Assembly (NCBI GenBank): GCA_024636505.1
Contig: JAGXGY010000023.1
Coordinates: forward strand, 1 to 64,000
Source of the DNA: Methylobacter sp.
GTDB taxonomy: Bacteria; Pseudomonadota; Gammaproteobacteria; Methylococcales; Methylomonadaceae
DNA: 64,000 nucleotides
Reading direction: 5' to 3'
Under the pieces are notes generated by a model. The model was given only the letters and a program-made list of their open reading frames with translations, was not told the origin of the DNA and ran no database searches. Of this stretch, positions 9,829 through 19,283 are shown one piece after another. The position numbers and the translations under genes were made by a program. The number at the start of each line of letters is the position of its first letter. Position 1 is the stretch's first letter.

Positions 9829-10815
9829 TTACCGACGCCCAAACTGGAGCCTGGGAATCAGCGAAAAAAATTGACGGAATAGATAGACTCTCGGCAGGTA
9901 GACGAGGCTTAACATCAGCAATGCCAGCAACGCCGGTTGCCGGCGAATATCGGTCTGCACAATTTTTTCAGTCGCCAGTTTCGGGTTTTTTAATGCCCGA
10001 CTCAGGTTTTTTAAGTCGGTTAAGCGGGCGTAAGCCAAGCCGGATTCCGCGCCCAGTTTTTCTAAATAGGTTTCCTGTAAAGCGCTTAAATGCTCGTTGC
10101 CGGTGGCGGCTTCGCTGCCGAACGGGGCGTTGCGCGCGTTGTAGCCTTTCATTTGCGACGGGTCTAAATTGGATTGTCCGAATGAAGAACGGTGCGGCAC
10201 ATCGTCATGGCTATAAAACCCGGTTTGCTTGCCTTGACTGTCGAACTTGGGGATAGGCACGGCCTGTAAGCCGCCGACGCCGATAATCATGCCTTTTGCC
10301 TGTCCCTTTATCGTGGAAAAATCGGTCTGGTAATTGGGATTCACCGGCGGGGCTTCCTGGCCGTCGGTAATGAAGATCACCGAACTGTCGCTTTTTTTCA
10401 GCATGTCCAGCGTGCTCAGCAAGCCTTTGGCAATATTGCTGTCTGCGGCCCAGGCCATGCGCCAGTCGATTTTGCTGATCGCTGTGTCTATTTCCGTGTA
10501 CGCCGAACAAACTTCCAGTGGCTCGAATAACAAGGTTGAGCGCCTTTCGGTGAACAGGCCGAGGCCGACTTTGGACTCGCAAGGCAGGTCTCGTAACAGT
10601 TCGCGCAGGGTTTGCTTGACAAAATGCAGGCGGCTGACGGCCTGCTTGTCTTGTTGGTAGTCGGTCGCATTCATGCTGCGAGTAATGTCGATAATGAAGG
10701 TGTAGTTGTAAGTTGGTGATTTTTGTTGCTTGCTGGGATACAGAAACAGCACCAGCATGGCGATAAGCGCCGCCAGCAAGCACCCGATTCGATAATCTTT
10801 TAATAGTTTGCTCAT
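9829..10815 (-). CDS. mxaL: MxaL, VWA-domain methanol dehydrogenase accessory protein
   Basis: TFIIDITRSMNATDYQ...FITDGQEAPP; order C-K-L. Confidence 0.85.
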   Translation of the reverse strand: MSKLLKDYRIGCLLAALIAMLVLFLYPSKQQKSPTYNYTFIIDITRSMNATDYQQDKQAVSRLHFVKQTLRELLRDLPCESKVGLGLFTERRSTLLFEPLEVCSAYTEIDTAISKIDWRMAWAADSNIAKGLLSTLDMLKKSDSSVIFITDGQEAPPVNPNYQTDFSTIKGQAKGMIIGVGGLQAVPIPKFDSQGKQTGFYSHDDVPHRSSFGQSNLDPSQMKGYNARNAPFGSEAATGNEHLSALQETYLEKLGAESGLAYARLTDLKNLSRALKNPKLATEKIVQTDIRRQPALLALLMLSLVYLPRVYLFRQFFSLIPRLQFGRR

Positions 10816-10844
10816 TGCTTTCCTCGTTCCCATGCAATTTCTAG

Positions 10845-10892
10845 TCGCGACGTAGGCGTCGCTCCCACGTGGGAGCGACGCCTACGTCGCGA
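10845..10892. repeat. 48-bp perfect palindrome (REP-like)
   Basis: TCGCGACGTAGGCGTCGCTCCCACGTGGGAGCGACGCCTACGTCGCGA; near-identical copy at 49921-49968, half copy near 62303. Confidence 0.9.
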
Positions 10893-10932
10893 TTAATATC
10901 GAGTTATATATTGACTGTGATTGGCGGCGCAG

Positions 10933-11493
10933 TTAAGGCAAACTACGCGGAAAACCCGGCACTGTCGTCCACAACTGCGATTTTTGGTTCTTAGGTTCGT
11001 CGTCCGGCATGTCGACCCTGTCCATTTCCGGTAACAAGCGCATGGCGACTTCAAGGTTATATTTGGCATCCCAATTGCCGCTGTCCAATGCCAAGGCTTG
11101 CCGGTAGGCCTGTTTTGCCAATCCGGCCAAAGGCATGGCTTCATTGATATTTATGGCTTTTGCCTGCTGCACGGCTTGTTCCAGATACAAGTTGCCGAGG
11201 TTGTAGCGGGCTTTGGCCTGGAAGTTCCGGTCGCCTTTATCCATAATCAGGCTCAGGGTCGATAAGGCCTCGTCGTAGTGGTGTTTTTCCTTGAAATAAA
11301 AAGCCCGCGCCAGTCGTAATTCCGGTTCGCCACTAATCACTTTATTAACGGCCACATCCTTGCCCGAAATCAATTGCCGGATTAAATTATTGTCGTGATG
11401 AATGCCGTACAACGCGCCAGCGCTGTAAACGAAAGCCGCCAAGCTGAGCGCCAACGCGGCCCACAGCGTAAAATGCCTGATTGTTCTTATCAT
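10933..11493 (-). CDS. mxaK: MxaK, TPR-containing methanol dehydrogenase accessory protein
   Basis: N-terminal TM then ARYNLGNLYLEQAV...KQAYRQALALDSGNWDAKYNLEVA; between mxaC and mxaL. Confidence 0.82.
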   Translation of the reverse strand: MIRTIRHFTLWAALALSLAAFVYSAGALYGIHHDNNLIRQLISGKDVAVNKVISGEPELRLARAFYFKEKHHYDEALSTLSLIMDKGDRNFQAKARYNLGNLYLEQAVQQAKAININEAMPLAGLAKQAYRQALALDSGNWDAKYNLEVAMRLLPEMDRVDMPDDEPKNQKSQLWTTVPGFPRSLP

Positions 11494-12470
11494 CGTTTGA
11501 CCTCGCAAAATTTAACGCCGAATAGAACCAGCAGCAGGAAGGCCGCTACGCTGTAGCAGGCTGCCGACAAATCCTCTTTGGGGATGCGTTCGACATAGTG
11601 CATGGGCAGGTTTTCCAGCTGGTTGATGTCGGCAATCGCCTGTTTTAACGCATCCGGGCTTTCGGCTTCATAAGCCTGATAGGGACTGCCCAGCCCCAGA
11701 AAAAACTTGTGTAGATACAGTTCAGGCATGGCCCCAGCGTTGTCGTCGCGGCTGTCTTCAGGCTGATCGAAAATGCCGGGACTGCCTGCGGTGCGCAGAA
11801 AAATCCAGTACAGACGGATTTGTTGTTGTTTAAACCAAAGCCGCAGTTTTTGTTCGCTGTCGTGATCGATTGCCGCCGCGCCGTCCGAAACCAGCAGTAC
11901 GATACGCGAGCCGGTGACAGGTTGTTGTTCAAAAAACGAGATGGCCATCCCTAAGCCTTTGCTGACATGGGTAAAGCCCAGTGCCGGTGTCGCGGTCGCC
12001 GCAATCGCAGCAGTCACCGCGTTTTTATTTTCGGTCAGCGGCATCACGAATAGCGGCGAAGTGCTGAATTCCGCGAACCCGATCAAATCGTTTTGCCGCT
12101 GTTTGACAAAATCGGTTAATAAGCGCCGCGCCGCTGTGGACTTGGATTCATCGGAGCCGTTCGGCGCGTGCCCGGCAAAGGTGTTATCCATGCTGCTGCT
12201 GCGATCGAGCAGTAACACGATATGCGCGCCGTGGCCGATCCGCTTCCGGCTTTGTTCGGTGCGATGCAGACCCGCGATGCCCAGCACTAATCCGGCAATG
12301 GCCGCGACGGCGCATAGCCGCAAACAGCAGACGACAAAAGCCGACAGCGCGTCGCCGGGTATCAATGCCGTCCACGAGGCGGGGCTGGTACGCATACCGC
12401 TATTGAACAGCGGCAACAGGGCTAGCAGCAGGCCGGTCAAAGCCCACGGAGTATTAACCGCCCAATTCAT
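11490..12470 (-). CDS. mxaC: MxaC, VWA-domain methanol dehydrogenase accessory protein
   Basis: HIVLLLDRSSSMDNTF (MIDAS), TM helices at both ends. Confidence 0.85.
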   Translation of the reverse strand: MNWAVNTPWALTGLLLALLPLFNSGMRTSPASWTALIPGDALSAFVVCCLRLCAVAAIAGLVLGIAGLHRTEQSRKRIGHGAHIVLLLDRSSSMDNTFAGHAPNGSDESKSTAARRLLTDFVKQRQNDLIGFAEFSTSPLFVMPLTENKNAVTAAIAATATPALGFTHVSKGLGMAISFFEQQPVTGSRIVLLVSDGAAAIDHDSEQKLRLWFKQQQIRLYWIFLRTAGSPGIFDQPEDSRDDNAGAMPELYLHKFFLGLGSPYQAYEAESPDALKQAIADINQLENLPMHYVERIPKEDLSAACYSVAAFLLLVLFGVKFCEVKR

Positions 12471-12705
12471 CGGCTACCCCGTTCGATTTTGCGGCATTGC
12501 TCGCAGAGGTCTTTTAGCTGTTGCAAATCCTGCGCGACAACAATCATGCCGTCGGAAAAAAAGTAACGATTGGAGTAGGTGAAGAACCAAAGCAATTGGG
12601 CGTTTATTTGCAGATATTCCGGGTTGCGTCGGTAAAATTCGCCCAGCCGATTAAGGAACAGCGGCTGACCATTCAGGCTGTTCAGGCGTGATGGACAATG
12701 TTATA
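12467..12705 (-). pseudogene. mxaA: MxaA C-terminal remnant
   Basis: Reverse-strand frame ...LNSLNGQPLFLNRLGEFYRRNPEYLQINAQLLWFFTYSNRYFFSDGMIVVAQDLQQLKDLCEQCRKIERGSR*, overlapping the mxaC start (ATGA) as expected for mxaA. No N-terminal part present. Confidence 0.7.
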
Positions 12706-13350
12706 GGCGGTGGCGTAGCCTCTGACGCCTAATTCAGCGCCCGAGCTGCCGACAATGACTTTGTCCTTAGCCACAAAAGGTGCGACGGTCAGCGTAGAAC
12801 CCATCGCAATGTCGGAGTTTTCCATTTTCCACAACAACTCGCCGGTCTTCGCGTTTAACGCCACGATATGGCCGTCCAGTTGATTCTGGAAAATAGTCGC
12901 AGGATAACCCTCACCGGCAGGCGCATAAGCTAAGCCCCGATTGACCTCGTCGCAACAAGCTACGGCGCGGGCAGCCGGATTTTGTTTGGGTTTGTGTTCC
13001 CATAAAATCTTGCCCGGCTCATCCAGATCAATAGCAAAAATATTGTTAGGGTAGGGTGTATGCACGTACATAATTCCGTCAATAACCAGCGGTCCGCCTT
13101 CATGTCCGTTCAGTACGCCCGTAGAAAACGACCAGACCGGCTGTAGATGCTGAACGTTGTGGGTGTTAATCTGGGTCATTTCGCTAAAGTGGCTGGCATC
13201 GTAGTCTTTAGTCTGCATGGCCCAGTTAGTGTCCTCTTTCGACAGTCTGTCCAGGGCTTTGTTGGCCTGTGCCGGTATCGAAACCGATAATAAGGCACCG
13301 CTACAAACAGCTGACGCGACAGCGGTGCGGGTGAATTTGGAAATCCGCAT
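12682..13350 (-). pseudogene. mxaF: MxaF (PQQ methanol dehydrogenase large subunit), N-terminal fragment of ~218 aa
   Basis: Signal peptide, then NTHNVQHLQPVWSFSTGVLNGHEGGPLVIDGIMYVHTPYPNNIFAIDLDEPGKILWEHKPKQNPAARAVACCDEVNRGLAYAPAGEG...GSSGAELGVRGYATAYNI, then stops after VHHA*. Confidence 0.9.
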
Positions 13351-13675
13351 GGTTCCTCCAGGGGTTATAATTGTTATGCTTATGAGGCTATAAAGTCAGC
13401 CCGTGCGTATCAATAAAGGTGAAGTAAGTAACCCGCTTTCTTGATCAAAACGTTTGCAATGCTTCATTGAGCGGCAGGGCTGAACAGGTGCTCATGGTAC
13501 GGGAGCGCTTACTGACAGTGTTACGGAATAAGCCAGGAAATCGGCGGGAAAAATCCCGGAATAAACCAAGAAAACTTCCTGTGCCGTTGGGCGGGATAAA
13601 ACGGGGAAAGCTCCTATCGATTTGCCGTTTATAAACAGGCATGATGACTGTTTTGACGCGTTAAGGAGTAAAGTA

Positions 13676-14338
13676 GTGGCGGGTAAAATTAGTGTGTTAT
13701 TGGTCGATGATCATGCCGTGGTTCGGACGGGTTATAAAGCCTATCTTTCCTTATCCGATAAAATCGGACAGATTTATGAGGCGGATCGGGGCGAGGCCGC
13801 GTGTCAAATGTACAATCAACATCAACCCGATATTGTGGTGACGGATTTGTCGATGCCGGGTATAGGCGGTTTTGAGAGCATCAGACGGCTGCTCAACCGC
13901 GATCCGCACTGTAAAATCCTGGTATTCAGCATTCATAATGAACTGGTCTATGTGACGCGGGCGCTTGCGGCCGGAGCCAAGGGCTATATCACTAAAAGCA
14001 GCGTGCCTGAAACGCTGATTACTGCAGTGCATAAAATCGCCCAAGGCGGGACTTATGTCGATCCTGAAATTGCCCAGAAACTGGCCGTTTCTATAGCCGG
14101 CGGGCAGGATGAGTCGGAAAAATTAAAACTGCTTTCGCCCAGGGAGTTCGATGTGTTCTGTTTGTTGGCGAATGGCTACATGGCCCGAAAAGCTGCGGAA
14201 AAACTGTGTTTGAGTTATAAAACGGTATGCAACCACGGTACCGTGATCAAGGAAAAAATAGGCGCCAAAACGCTGGCTGAGTTGACCTTGCTGGCGAGCC
14301 AGCAAGGTCTTATTGAAGCGCATGAAAATTATAGTTAA
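13676..14338 (+). CDS. mxaB: NarL/LuxR-type response regulator, probably MxaB
   Basis: VLLVDDHAVVRTGYKAYL...LSPREFDVFCLLANGYMARKAAEKLCLSYKTVCNH; divergent from mxaF; GTG start with AGGAG upstream. Confidence 0.7.
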   Translation: MAGKISVLLVDDHAVVRTGYKAYLSLSDKIGQIYEADRGEAACQMYNQHQPDIVVTDLSMPGIGGFESIRRLLNRDPHCKILVFSIHNELVYVTRALAAGAKGYITKSSVPETLITAVHKIAQGGTYVDPEIAQKLAVSIAGGQDESEKLKLLSPREFDVFCLLANGYMARKAAEKLCLSYKTVCNHGTVIKEKIGAKTLAELTLLASQQGLIEAHENYS

Positions 14339-14380
14339 GTGCGTCGTTCGCTATAAAAACATTTCTCTGGAGGGAGCTTT

Positions 14381-14911
14381 TTATTTTTCCAGCTGTTGTT
14401 TTAGTCCTGCCAAACCGTTCTTAAAAAATGTATTCATCGCTTTAACCGCCGCTTCGTCATTCAATTTTTCGGGCGGCGTATTGCCGGTATCGCCGCGATA
14501 GAAACGGCTTTTTAGGGTAATCATGCTGGTGCCGCTATCATTCCCCGCTGTTACCTGAAGGTTGGTGGTGTACGAGCTGGCCGGAAATGCCGTTACATTT
14601 TCGGTTTTAAGCCGGTAATTGTATTCATGATCTTGGTCGCTGTAATAATCCAGGCTTTCCACTAGTTGCCCGTCATTTTGCAGGGTAAGGGTTCTAATAC
14701 CGTCAGAAGCGTTTTTTCCATCACCTGAACTGGCTTTGACATCGGGATGCCAGCTTGCAATGGCATCGAATTGCTTGACTGCATTCCAGACTGCGTCGAC
14801 AGGGGCATTAATGATGACGCTTTCTTTGGCTTTTTGTGGAGTTGGTCCGTGAGCAAGAGAGGTAACGGGGAACAATAGGAAACTCAATAATAGTAAGGGT
14901 AAACGGTTCAT
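14381..14911 (-). CDS. mxaD: MxaD-like periplasmic SRPBCC protein
   Basis: Signal peptide plus VIINAPVDAVWNAVKQFDAIASWHPDVKAS; linked to mxa genes. Confidence 0.72.
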   Translation of the reverse strand: MNRLPLLLLSFLLFPVTSLAHGPTPQKAKESVIINAPVDAVWNAVKQFDAIASWHPDVKASSGDGKNASDGIRTLTLQNDGQLVESLDYYSDQDHEYNYRLKTENVTAFPASSYTTNLQVTAGNDSGTSMITLKSRFYRGDTGNTPPEKLNDEAAVKAMNTFFKNGLAGLKQQLEK

Positions 14912-15151
14912 GTCAGTAATGTCATTAATTAAAATGGTTCATTATTCATAAAACCGGGTTAAAGGTATTGAGTAACTTTTCTGATAATGGTCGGGAATCT
15001 TTCCTTATATTTTAAAAGGTGTTCGGTTTTTTATTGGGCTTTGGACGAAAAACTAATCGCCTTGCAATGCTGTTTTTTAATATTTAGAAAATTGATCAAA
15101 TTTATAGTTGACAGAAGTCCGGATAAAAAGCATAATAAGCGTCTCAGTACG

Positions 15152-15228
15152 GCGCCTGTAGCTCAGCTGGATAGAGTACTCGGCTACGAACCGAGCGGTC
15201 GGGAGTTCGAATCTCTCCAGGCGCACCA
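15152..15228 (+). tRNA. tRNA-Arg (anticodon ACG)
   Basis: GCGCCTG...CTCGGCTACGAACCGAG...GTTCGAATC...CAGGCGC A CCA; acceptor, anticodon and T arms pair. Confidence 0.96.
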
Positions 15229-15244
15229 CACTGAAAAAGTTTAT

Positions 15245-15320
15245 TCCCCTGTAGCTCAGTCGGTAGAGCGGATGACTGTTAATCATTAGGTCGGCGGTTC
15301 GAGCCCGTCCGGGGGAGCCA
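15245..15320 (+). tRNA. tRNA-Asn (anticodon GTT)
   Basis: TCCCCTG...GATGACTGTTAATCATT...GGTTCGAGCC...CGGGGGA G CCA. Confidence 0.96.
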
Positions 15321-15496
15321 AGTAAATCAAAGCCTTACATGCAAATGTAGGGCTTTTTTTATGCCTGAAATTCCCCCACGTTGCACTCACGTTGCAATTG
15401 AAAATAAAAAGCCATAAAACACACGCAACACTTGCCAGTATTTCAGGCAAAAAAAAGGCCGGAATAATCCAGCCCTTAAATTGATTTCTTAATCCA

Positions 15497-15679
15497 TCAT
15501 TCAATGGTTTGTTCTTCGGCTCTGGTAAAAGTGACCGTTTTAATGCCCTGCCGGTTAAGCTCCGCTATTTCTGCGGCTTGCTCCGGTGTGCCGTCATGTC
15601 GGAAGAACTGCATCGGTTTTGCCAGCTTTGGGGCGGCCAGGGCTTCAAGCTGTACCAGTCGGGCTTTAAGGTTAGCCAT
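15497..15679 (-). CDS. Small element protein, paralog 1
   Basis: MANLKARLVQLEALAAPKLAKPMQFFRHDGTPEQAAEIAELNRQGIKTVTFTRAEEQTIE; start overlaps the upstream stop (TAATG). Confidence 0.7.
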   Translation of the reverse strand: MANLKARLVQLEALAAPKLAKPMQFFRHDGTPEQAAEIAELNRQGIKTVTFTRAEEQTIE

Positions 15680-15846
15680 TACTCAACCACTCTAAAAAGT
15701 CGAAGCTTCCCGCCCTGCTGCTCGATCATGGCGATTTCTTCGGCTTGTTCGTCTGTGCCGTCCAATACAAAATGCCGGACAGGTAAAAACTTTTTAATCT
15801 TTCGCGCCATTGCTTCAAGTGCAGCCAGTCTGTTCTTTAAGCTCAT
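15679..15846 (-). CDS. Small element protein, paralog 2 (absent from the ORF track)
   Basis: MSLKNRLAALEAMARKIKKFLPVRHFVLDGTDEQAEEIAMIEQQGGKLRLFRVVE; overlaps neighbours by ATGA and TAATG. Confidence 0.7.
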   Translation of the reverse strand: MSLKNRLAALEAMARKIKKFLPVRHFVLDGTDEQAEEIAMIEQQGGKLRLFRVVE

Positions 15847-16067
15847 AATTTATCACTCCATACCACACCATCTGCGCCAACCAACCAAACGCCAAGCGTA
15901 TCGCCTAGTGTTTGAAATATATAAACCTCTCGCCTGTCCAGGTGCGCCTCGGTCATTAGCTCCCATTGCTCCGGCGTTGGTTCGCCATTGACCTCGATAG
16001 TGAACCACGGCTTTTCAGGGTTCGCTATGATTTCCAATGCCATTAACCGGCTTTTTAAGCTGCTCAT
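15843..16067 (-). CDS. Small element protein, paralog 3
   Basis: MSSLKSRLMALEIIANPEKPWFTIEVNGEPTPEQWELMTEAHLDRREVYIFQTLG...; ATGA overlaps on both sides. Confidence 0.7.
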   Translation of the reverse strand: MSSLKSRLMALEIIANPEKPWFTIEVNGEPTPEQWELMTEAHLDRREVYIFQTLGDTLGVWLVGADGVVWSDKL

Positions 16068-16462
16068 TTTCTGCCCAACTCTAATTCTTCGATTCTTCGA
16101 GTCAGTTCATCAATTTCTATAATCTTGGACTGTGCCGCCAATGCCGTTATTAACTGGCTACCAATATCAGGCGGTATCTGTCCGGCCATTGTTGCCCGGA
16201 TAATTTCGCCGCCCTGTTCAGCCAATGAACCATTAACAGGCAGGCATATCGGCTGTGCTTGGGGTTTGAGCGTTGGGCATACCCTATCAAGCAAACACTT
16301 TGCCGCTGCCACATCGCCAGCTTTGGCCTGTTCAATCATACTTAAGATTATTTCCGGCATCGCTTCGGCAATGGATTTTCTTAAAAGGGTAGCCGGTGTT
16401 TTATCCTTTGGCCGTCCTTTTGGATTGCCTGATACTCCCGGTTTAAATTTTGGTCTGGTCAT
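16064..16462 (-). CDS. DUF5681-type phage-associated protein
   Basis: N-terminal KFKPGVSGNPKGRPKDK motif. Confidence 0.75.
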   Translation of the reverse strand: MTRPKFKPGVSGNPKGRPKDKTPATLLRKSIAEAMPEIILSMIEQAKAGDVAAAKCLLDRVCPTLKPQAQPICLPVNGSLAEQGGEIIRATMAGQIPPDIGSQLITALAAQSKIIEIDELTRRIEELELGRK

Positions 16463-16615
16463 GTTGTTTAATTCCTGTTGTTATCAGCTTAATTAATGTT
16501 TTTGGTGAAATTGCCCTTACCCCGCACCTACAAAACCTACAAAAGGGTTATATTTAAGTACCCCCTGAAATGAAAGGGGGTTTTGTAGGTTCTGTAGGCT
16601 TGGGGTAGGCGTGTT

Positions 16616-18796
16616 TTAGAGAAAAAAAGGGTTAATTGAATATTCCGGTAAAGGTGGCCGCCCGGTAGGTGGTTTTGGTTTTCTCTGCATCATCAGCCAG
16701 CTTTCTTCTATCAGAACATTACAGGCCGCTTCCACCTCCTGTTTTTCATTCAAGCCGTGCCAGCCCTTTTGCTGCACAATCCTGCTGTTAAACGGGTTAG
16801 GTAAAGCCCCTGCTTTTATCTTATCCGCCAGTCTTACCGCCGCTTCATGCTCTGGACTCTCAGCCATTGCATAAATACGCCTAGCGTGTGATTCCAGATA
16901 AACACACCACTCAACCGCCAGCATTGCCGCCTGTGCGGTGACATTACCCTGCGCCTTGCCGTCTGCAATGTCGATACAGTGGAATATCAAGGCCAATGAA
17001 GGCATCAATGAACGGAACTTCCCGAAGTGTTCAACCATCAAGGGGTTAGTTTCCTGTTGAATCTTGACGGTTTGCAAGTCCGTCAGCCATTCATTAAAAA
17101 CCGCCTGTCCAGCATCATCAAAACGAAAGTAGGGCCGGTCGTCATATTCAGATTGAACCGCACCGCATCCGATAAAATCCAGTTCAGCCAATGCCTTCAT
17201 AATATCGAAAGCTCGCCGCTTCTCTGCCTTATTCGGTATTGTGTCAATCAATCGCCAGCGTTCCGGCTCATCAGGCCACACGGCAAGCTGTAAGCGTTGC
17301 ATCAGGCCGTCATTACTTCCATTCTGCGCTTGATACAGATACCGCCGTAACTTGTCCGGCTGTATGCCACCTAATAGACTGATACAAATATTAGGTGCTT
17401 CGGTAAGGCCTCTACCAATCTTAAAATCTGTATAGCTGCCATTACCGTTCCAGCCTTCCAGAAAATAGGCGCGTTCGTCTGCTCCGTCCTCTCTGTCCCA
17501 TTTAACCAATAAGGCGGTTAATTCATCCCTGAATGTCAAAAGGCCGCGCGGGTTCTGGTTCTGTAAAACCGTCATGCTTTGCACGCTGGTTTCATTGGTT
17601 TTGAATAGTCGCCGGGTGGCTTCGGGTTCGGCGTTCTCTGATAACTCCATGTAATCAGCTTTTAACTTCTGCAAGTCATCACCTTTGACTACGCAATCTT
17701 TGCCCTTACCCTTGGCCGCCTTGGATAACTGCCCTTTTACATCATCAATCATGGCTTTGTTTGCCAGCATATCGAACTCAGCCCCGGCTTTGTCCTGCTC
17801 GTACTGTTCGCCATATTCAGCTTGCAGGCGTTCAAGTAGGCTCATTGGCTCTTTCATGCTGGGGGATTTCAGTACAACCGAAGGCCGCCCGATAGCCGCA
17901 CCCCATACATTCGGTATGATTTCCCAGTCATCCAAGCGTTTAGGCCTGATACTGCACCCCGCGCCAATGATAGAACCCACAATAACAAGGCTCGATATTG
18001 CTGCAAAGTCTGGGGGTGTCTGCATCCGGTGGCTAACATCAGCCAGCCAATGCCGGAACGGTTCGGGTATCAGTTCAGATTGTAATGCTTGAACGGGTGG
18101 CGTTTTGGTTTCAATTTCTCTCGGTTTTTCCCACAAATCGCCATACCCCGCACTGACAGAACCGACAAAACCCCATCCTTCCGGTATAGGCTCGGCGTTT
18201 TTCAGCTCTGCCCGTAGTTCCTCCCTTAATGCTTCATGCACATTTTCAGCAATCGGCGCGTAACCACCCCAATCATTAATGAAGGATTGCACCCAGTCCA
18301 CCACATCGCCTTTATATGGTAATCCAGACAACCGCAACACTTTAACCTGTGGCGGTTCTGGTAGTGCCATCAATGCCCCGTAAACATCTTTTATATAATG
18401 CTCGCCCGGCTCGTCTGCATCCGGTAACAGGTACACCAGCTTATAACCGTTTAAAGGTGTCCAGTCAGCCTGTTTTGCCGCTTGTGAGCCTCCAAGGCTG
18501 CTAACGGCTGCAATACCTACACTCTGCAAGGCCGCCGCACTCTTTTCGCCCTCTACGATAAAAACAGCTTTGTCCTTTGGATGTGCTGCCAGCTTATCAA
18601 GTCCAAATAAAGGCCGTGGGTTTAACTCGATACCAGCCGCCCAGGTTGCGCCGTTGCGTTTAAAGAATGGGACAACATCCTTTTTGCCTTCTTCATCCTG
18701 ATACCGGCCAACAACCCCGAAGGGTGCGCCATCCATAGCGCAATAGTTCCAAGCATGAATTAATGGTTTGCCGTTGTAACTCTTTGGGATGTTCAT
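16616..18796 (-). CDS. TOPRIM-containing primase/helicase-like protein (DUF3987-type)
   Basis: AVFIVEGEKSAAALQS...YLLPDADEPGEHY TOPRIM signatures; C-terminal SLLGGIQPDKL...GLMQRLQLAVWPD. Confidence 0.75.
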   Translation of the reverse strand: MNIPKSYNGKPLIHAWNYCAMDGAPFGVVGRYQDEEGKKDVVPFFKRNGATWAAGIELNPRPLFGLDKLAAHPKDKAVFIVEGEKSAAALQSVGIAAVSSLGGSQAAKQADWTPLNGYKLVYLLPDADEPGEHYIKDVYGALMALPEPPQVKVLRLSGLPYKGDVVDWVQSFINDWGGYAPIAENVHEALREELRAELKNAEPIPEGWGFVGSVSAGYGDLWEKPREIETKTPPVQALQSELIPEPFRHWLADVSHRMQTPPDFAAISSLVIVGSIIGAGCSIRPKRLDDWEIIPNVWGAAIGRPSVVLKSPSMKEPMSLLERLQAEYGEQYEQDKAGAEFDMLANKAMIDDVKGQLSKAAKGKGKDCVVKGDDLQKLKADYMELSENAEPEATRRLFKTNETSVQSMTVLQNQNPRGLLTFRDELTALLVKWDREDGADERAYFLEGWNGNGSYTDFKIGRGLTEAPNICISLLGGIQPDKLRRYLYQAQNGSNDGLMQRLQLAVWPDEPERWRLIDTIPNKAEKRRAFDIMKALAELDFIGCGAVQSEYDDRPYFRFDDAGQAVFNEWLTDLQTVKIQQETNPLMVEHFGKFRSLMPSLALIFHCIDIADGKAQGNVTAQAAMLAVEWCVYLESHARRIYAMAESPEHEAAVRLADKIKAGALPNPFNSRIVQQKGWHGLNEKQEVEAACNVLIEESWLMMQRKPKPPTGRPPLPEYSINPFFL

Positions 18797-18999
18797 ATAA
18801 GCAACTCCCCGTCAATTTCCCAGCCGTTACCTGTAAACGATTCGGCAATAGTTACCGTTTGCTTAGTTCCTGCATGGTTCGTTATTGTTAGGGTTAAGCT
18901 TAAAAGCTCGTCATCCTCTGCAATAACTCCTTTTTCACTCAAATCATCTGATAACAACTCGGCCAATATTCTTAATCTGATACTCATATTAACCCCCAA
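18793..18999 (-). CDS. Hypothetical element protein
   Basis: Tight overlaps with both neighbours. Confidence 0.5.
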   Translation of the reverse strand: MGVNMSIRLRILAELLSDDLSEKGVIAEDDELLSLTLTITNHAGTKQTVTIAESFTGNGWEIDGELLI

Positions 19000-19283
19000 T
19001 CATCAGCCAGCTTTGCCAGTGCTTCGACAAATTCAAGCCCGTACACGGCCATAGTGAAGGCGATAACATCACCGCCAGCAATCCCACAAGAAAAGCATTT
19101 AAACGCGCCTGTCGTCAGATTTACACGGAAAGAACCGGGCTTATTGTCTGCATGGAAGCAACACAAGCCGCCGTCATTCCAGCTATGCTTTTTGAGCGTT
19201 GCGCCGGGTAGTTCATGCCGGTAAAAGTCAAACGGTAAAAGTGAGCGTTTGATATAATCAGCATTCAGTTTTTTGTTAAACAT
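18984..19283 (-). CDS. CHC2 zinc-finger primase-domain protein
   Basis: CCFHADNKPGSFRVNLTTGAFKCFSCGIAGGDVIAFTMAVYGLEFVEAL. Confidence 0.85.
   Translation of the reverse strand: MFNKKLNADYIKRSLLPFDFYRHELPGATLKKHSWNDGGLCCFHADNKPGSFRVNLTTGAFKCFSCGIAGGDVIAFTMAVYGLEFVEALAKLADDWGLI

Noticed and set aside
10211-10837. 208-aa ORF overlapping mxaL in another frame
   Set aside because: Arg/Gln/His-rich alternate-frame artefact of a GC-rich gene.
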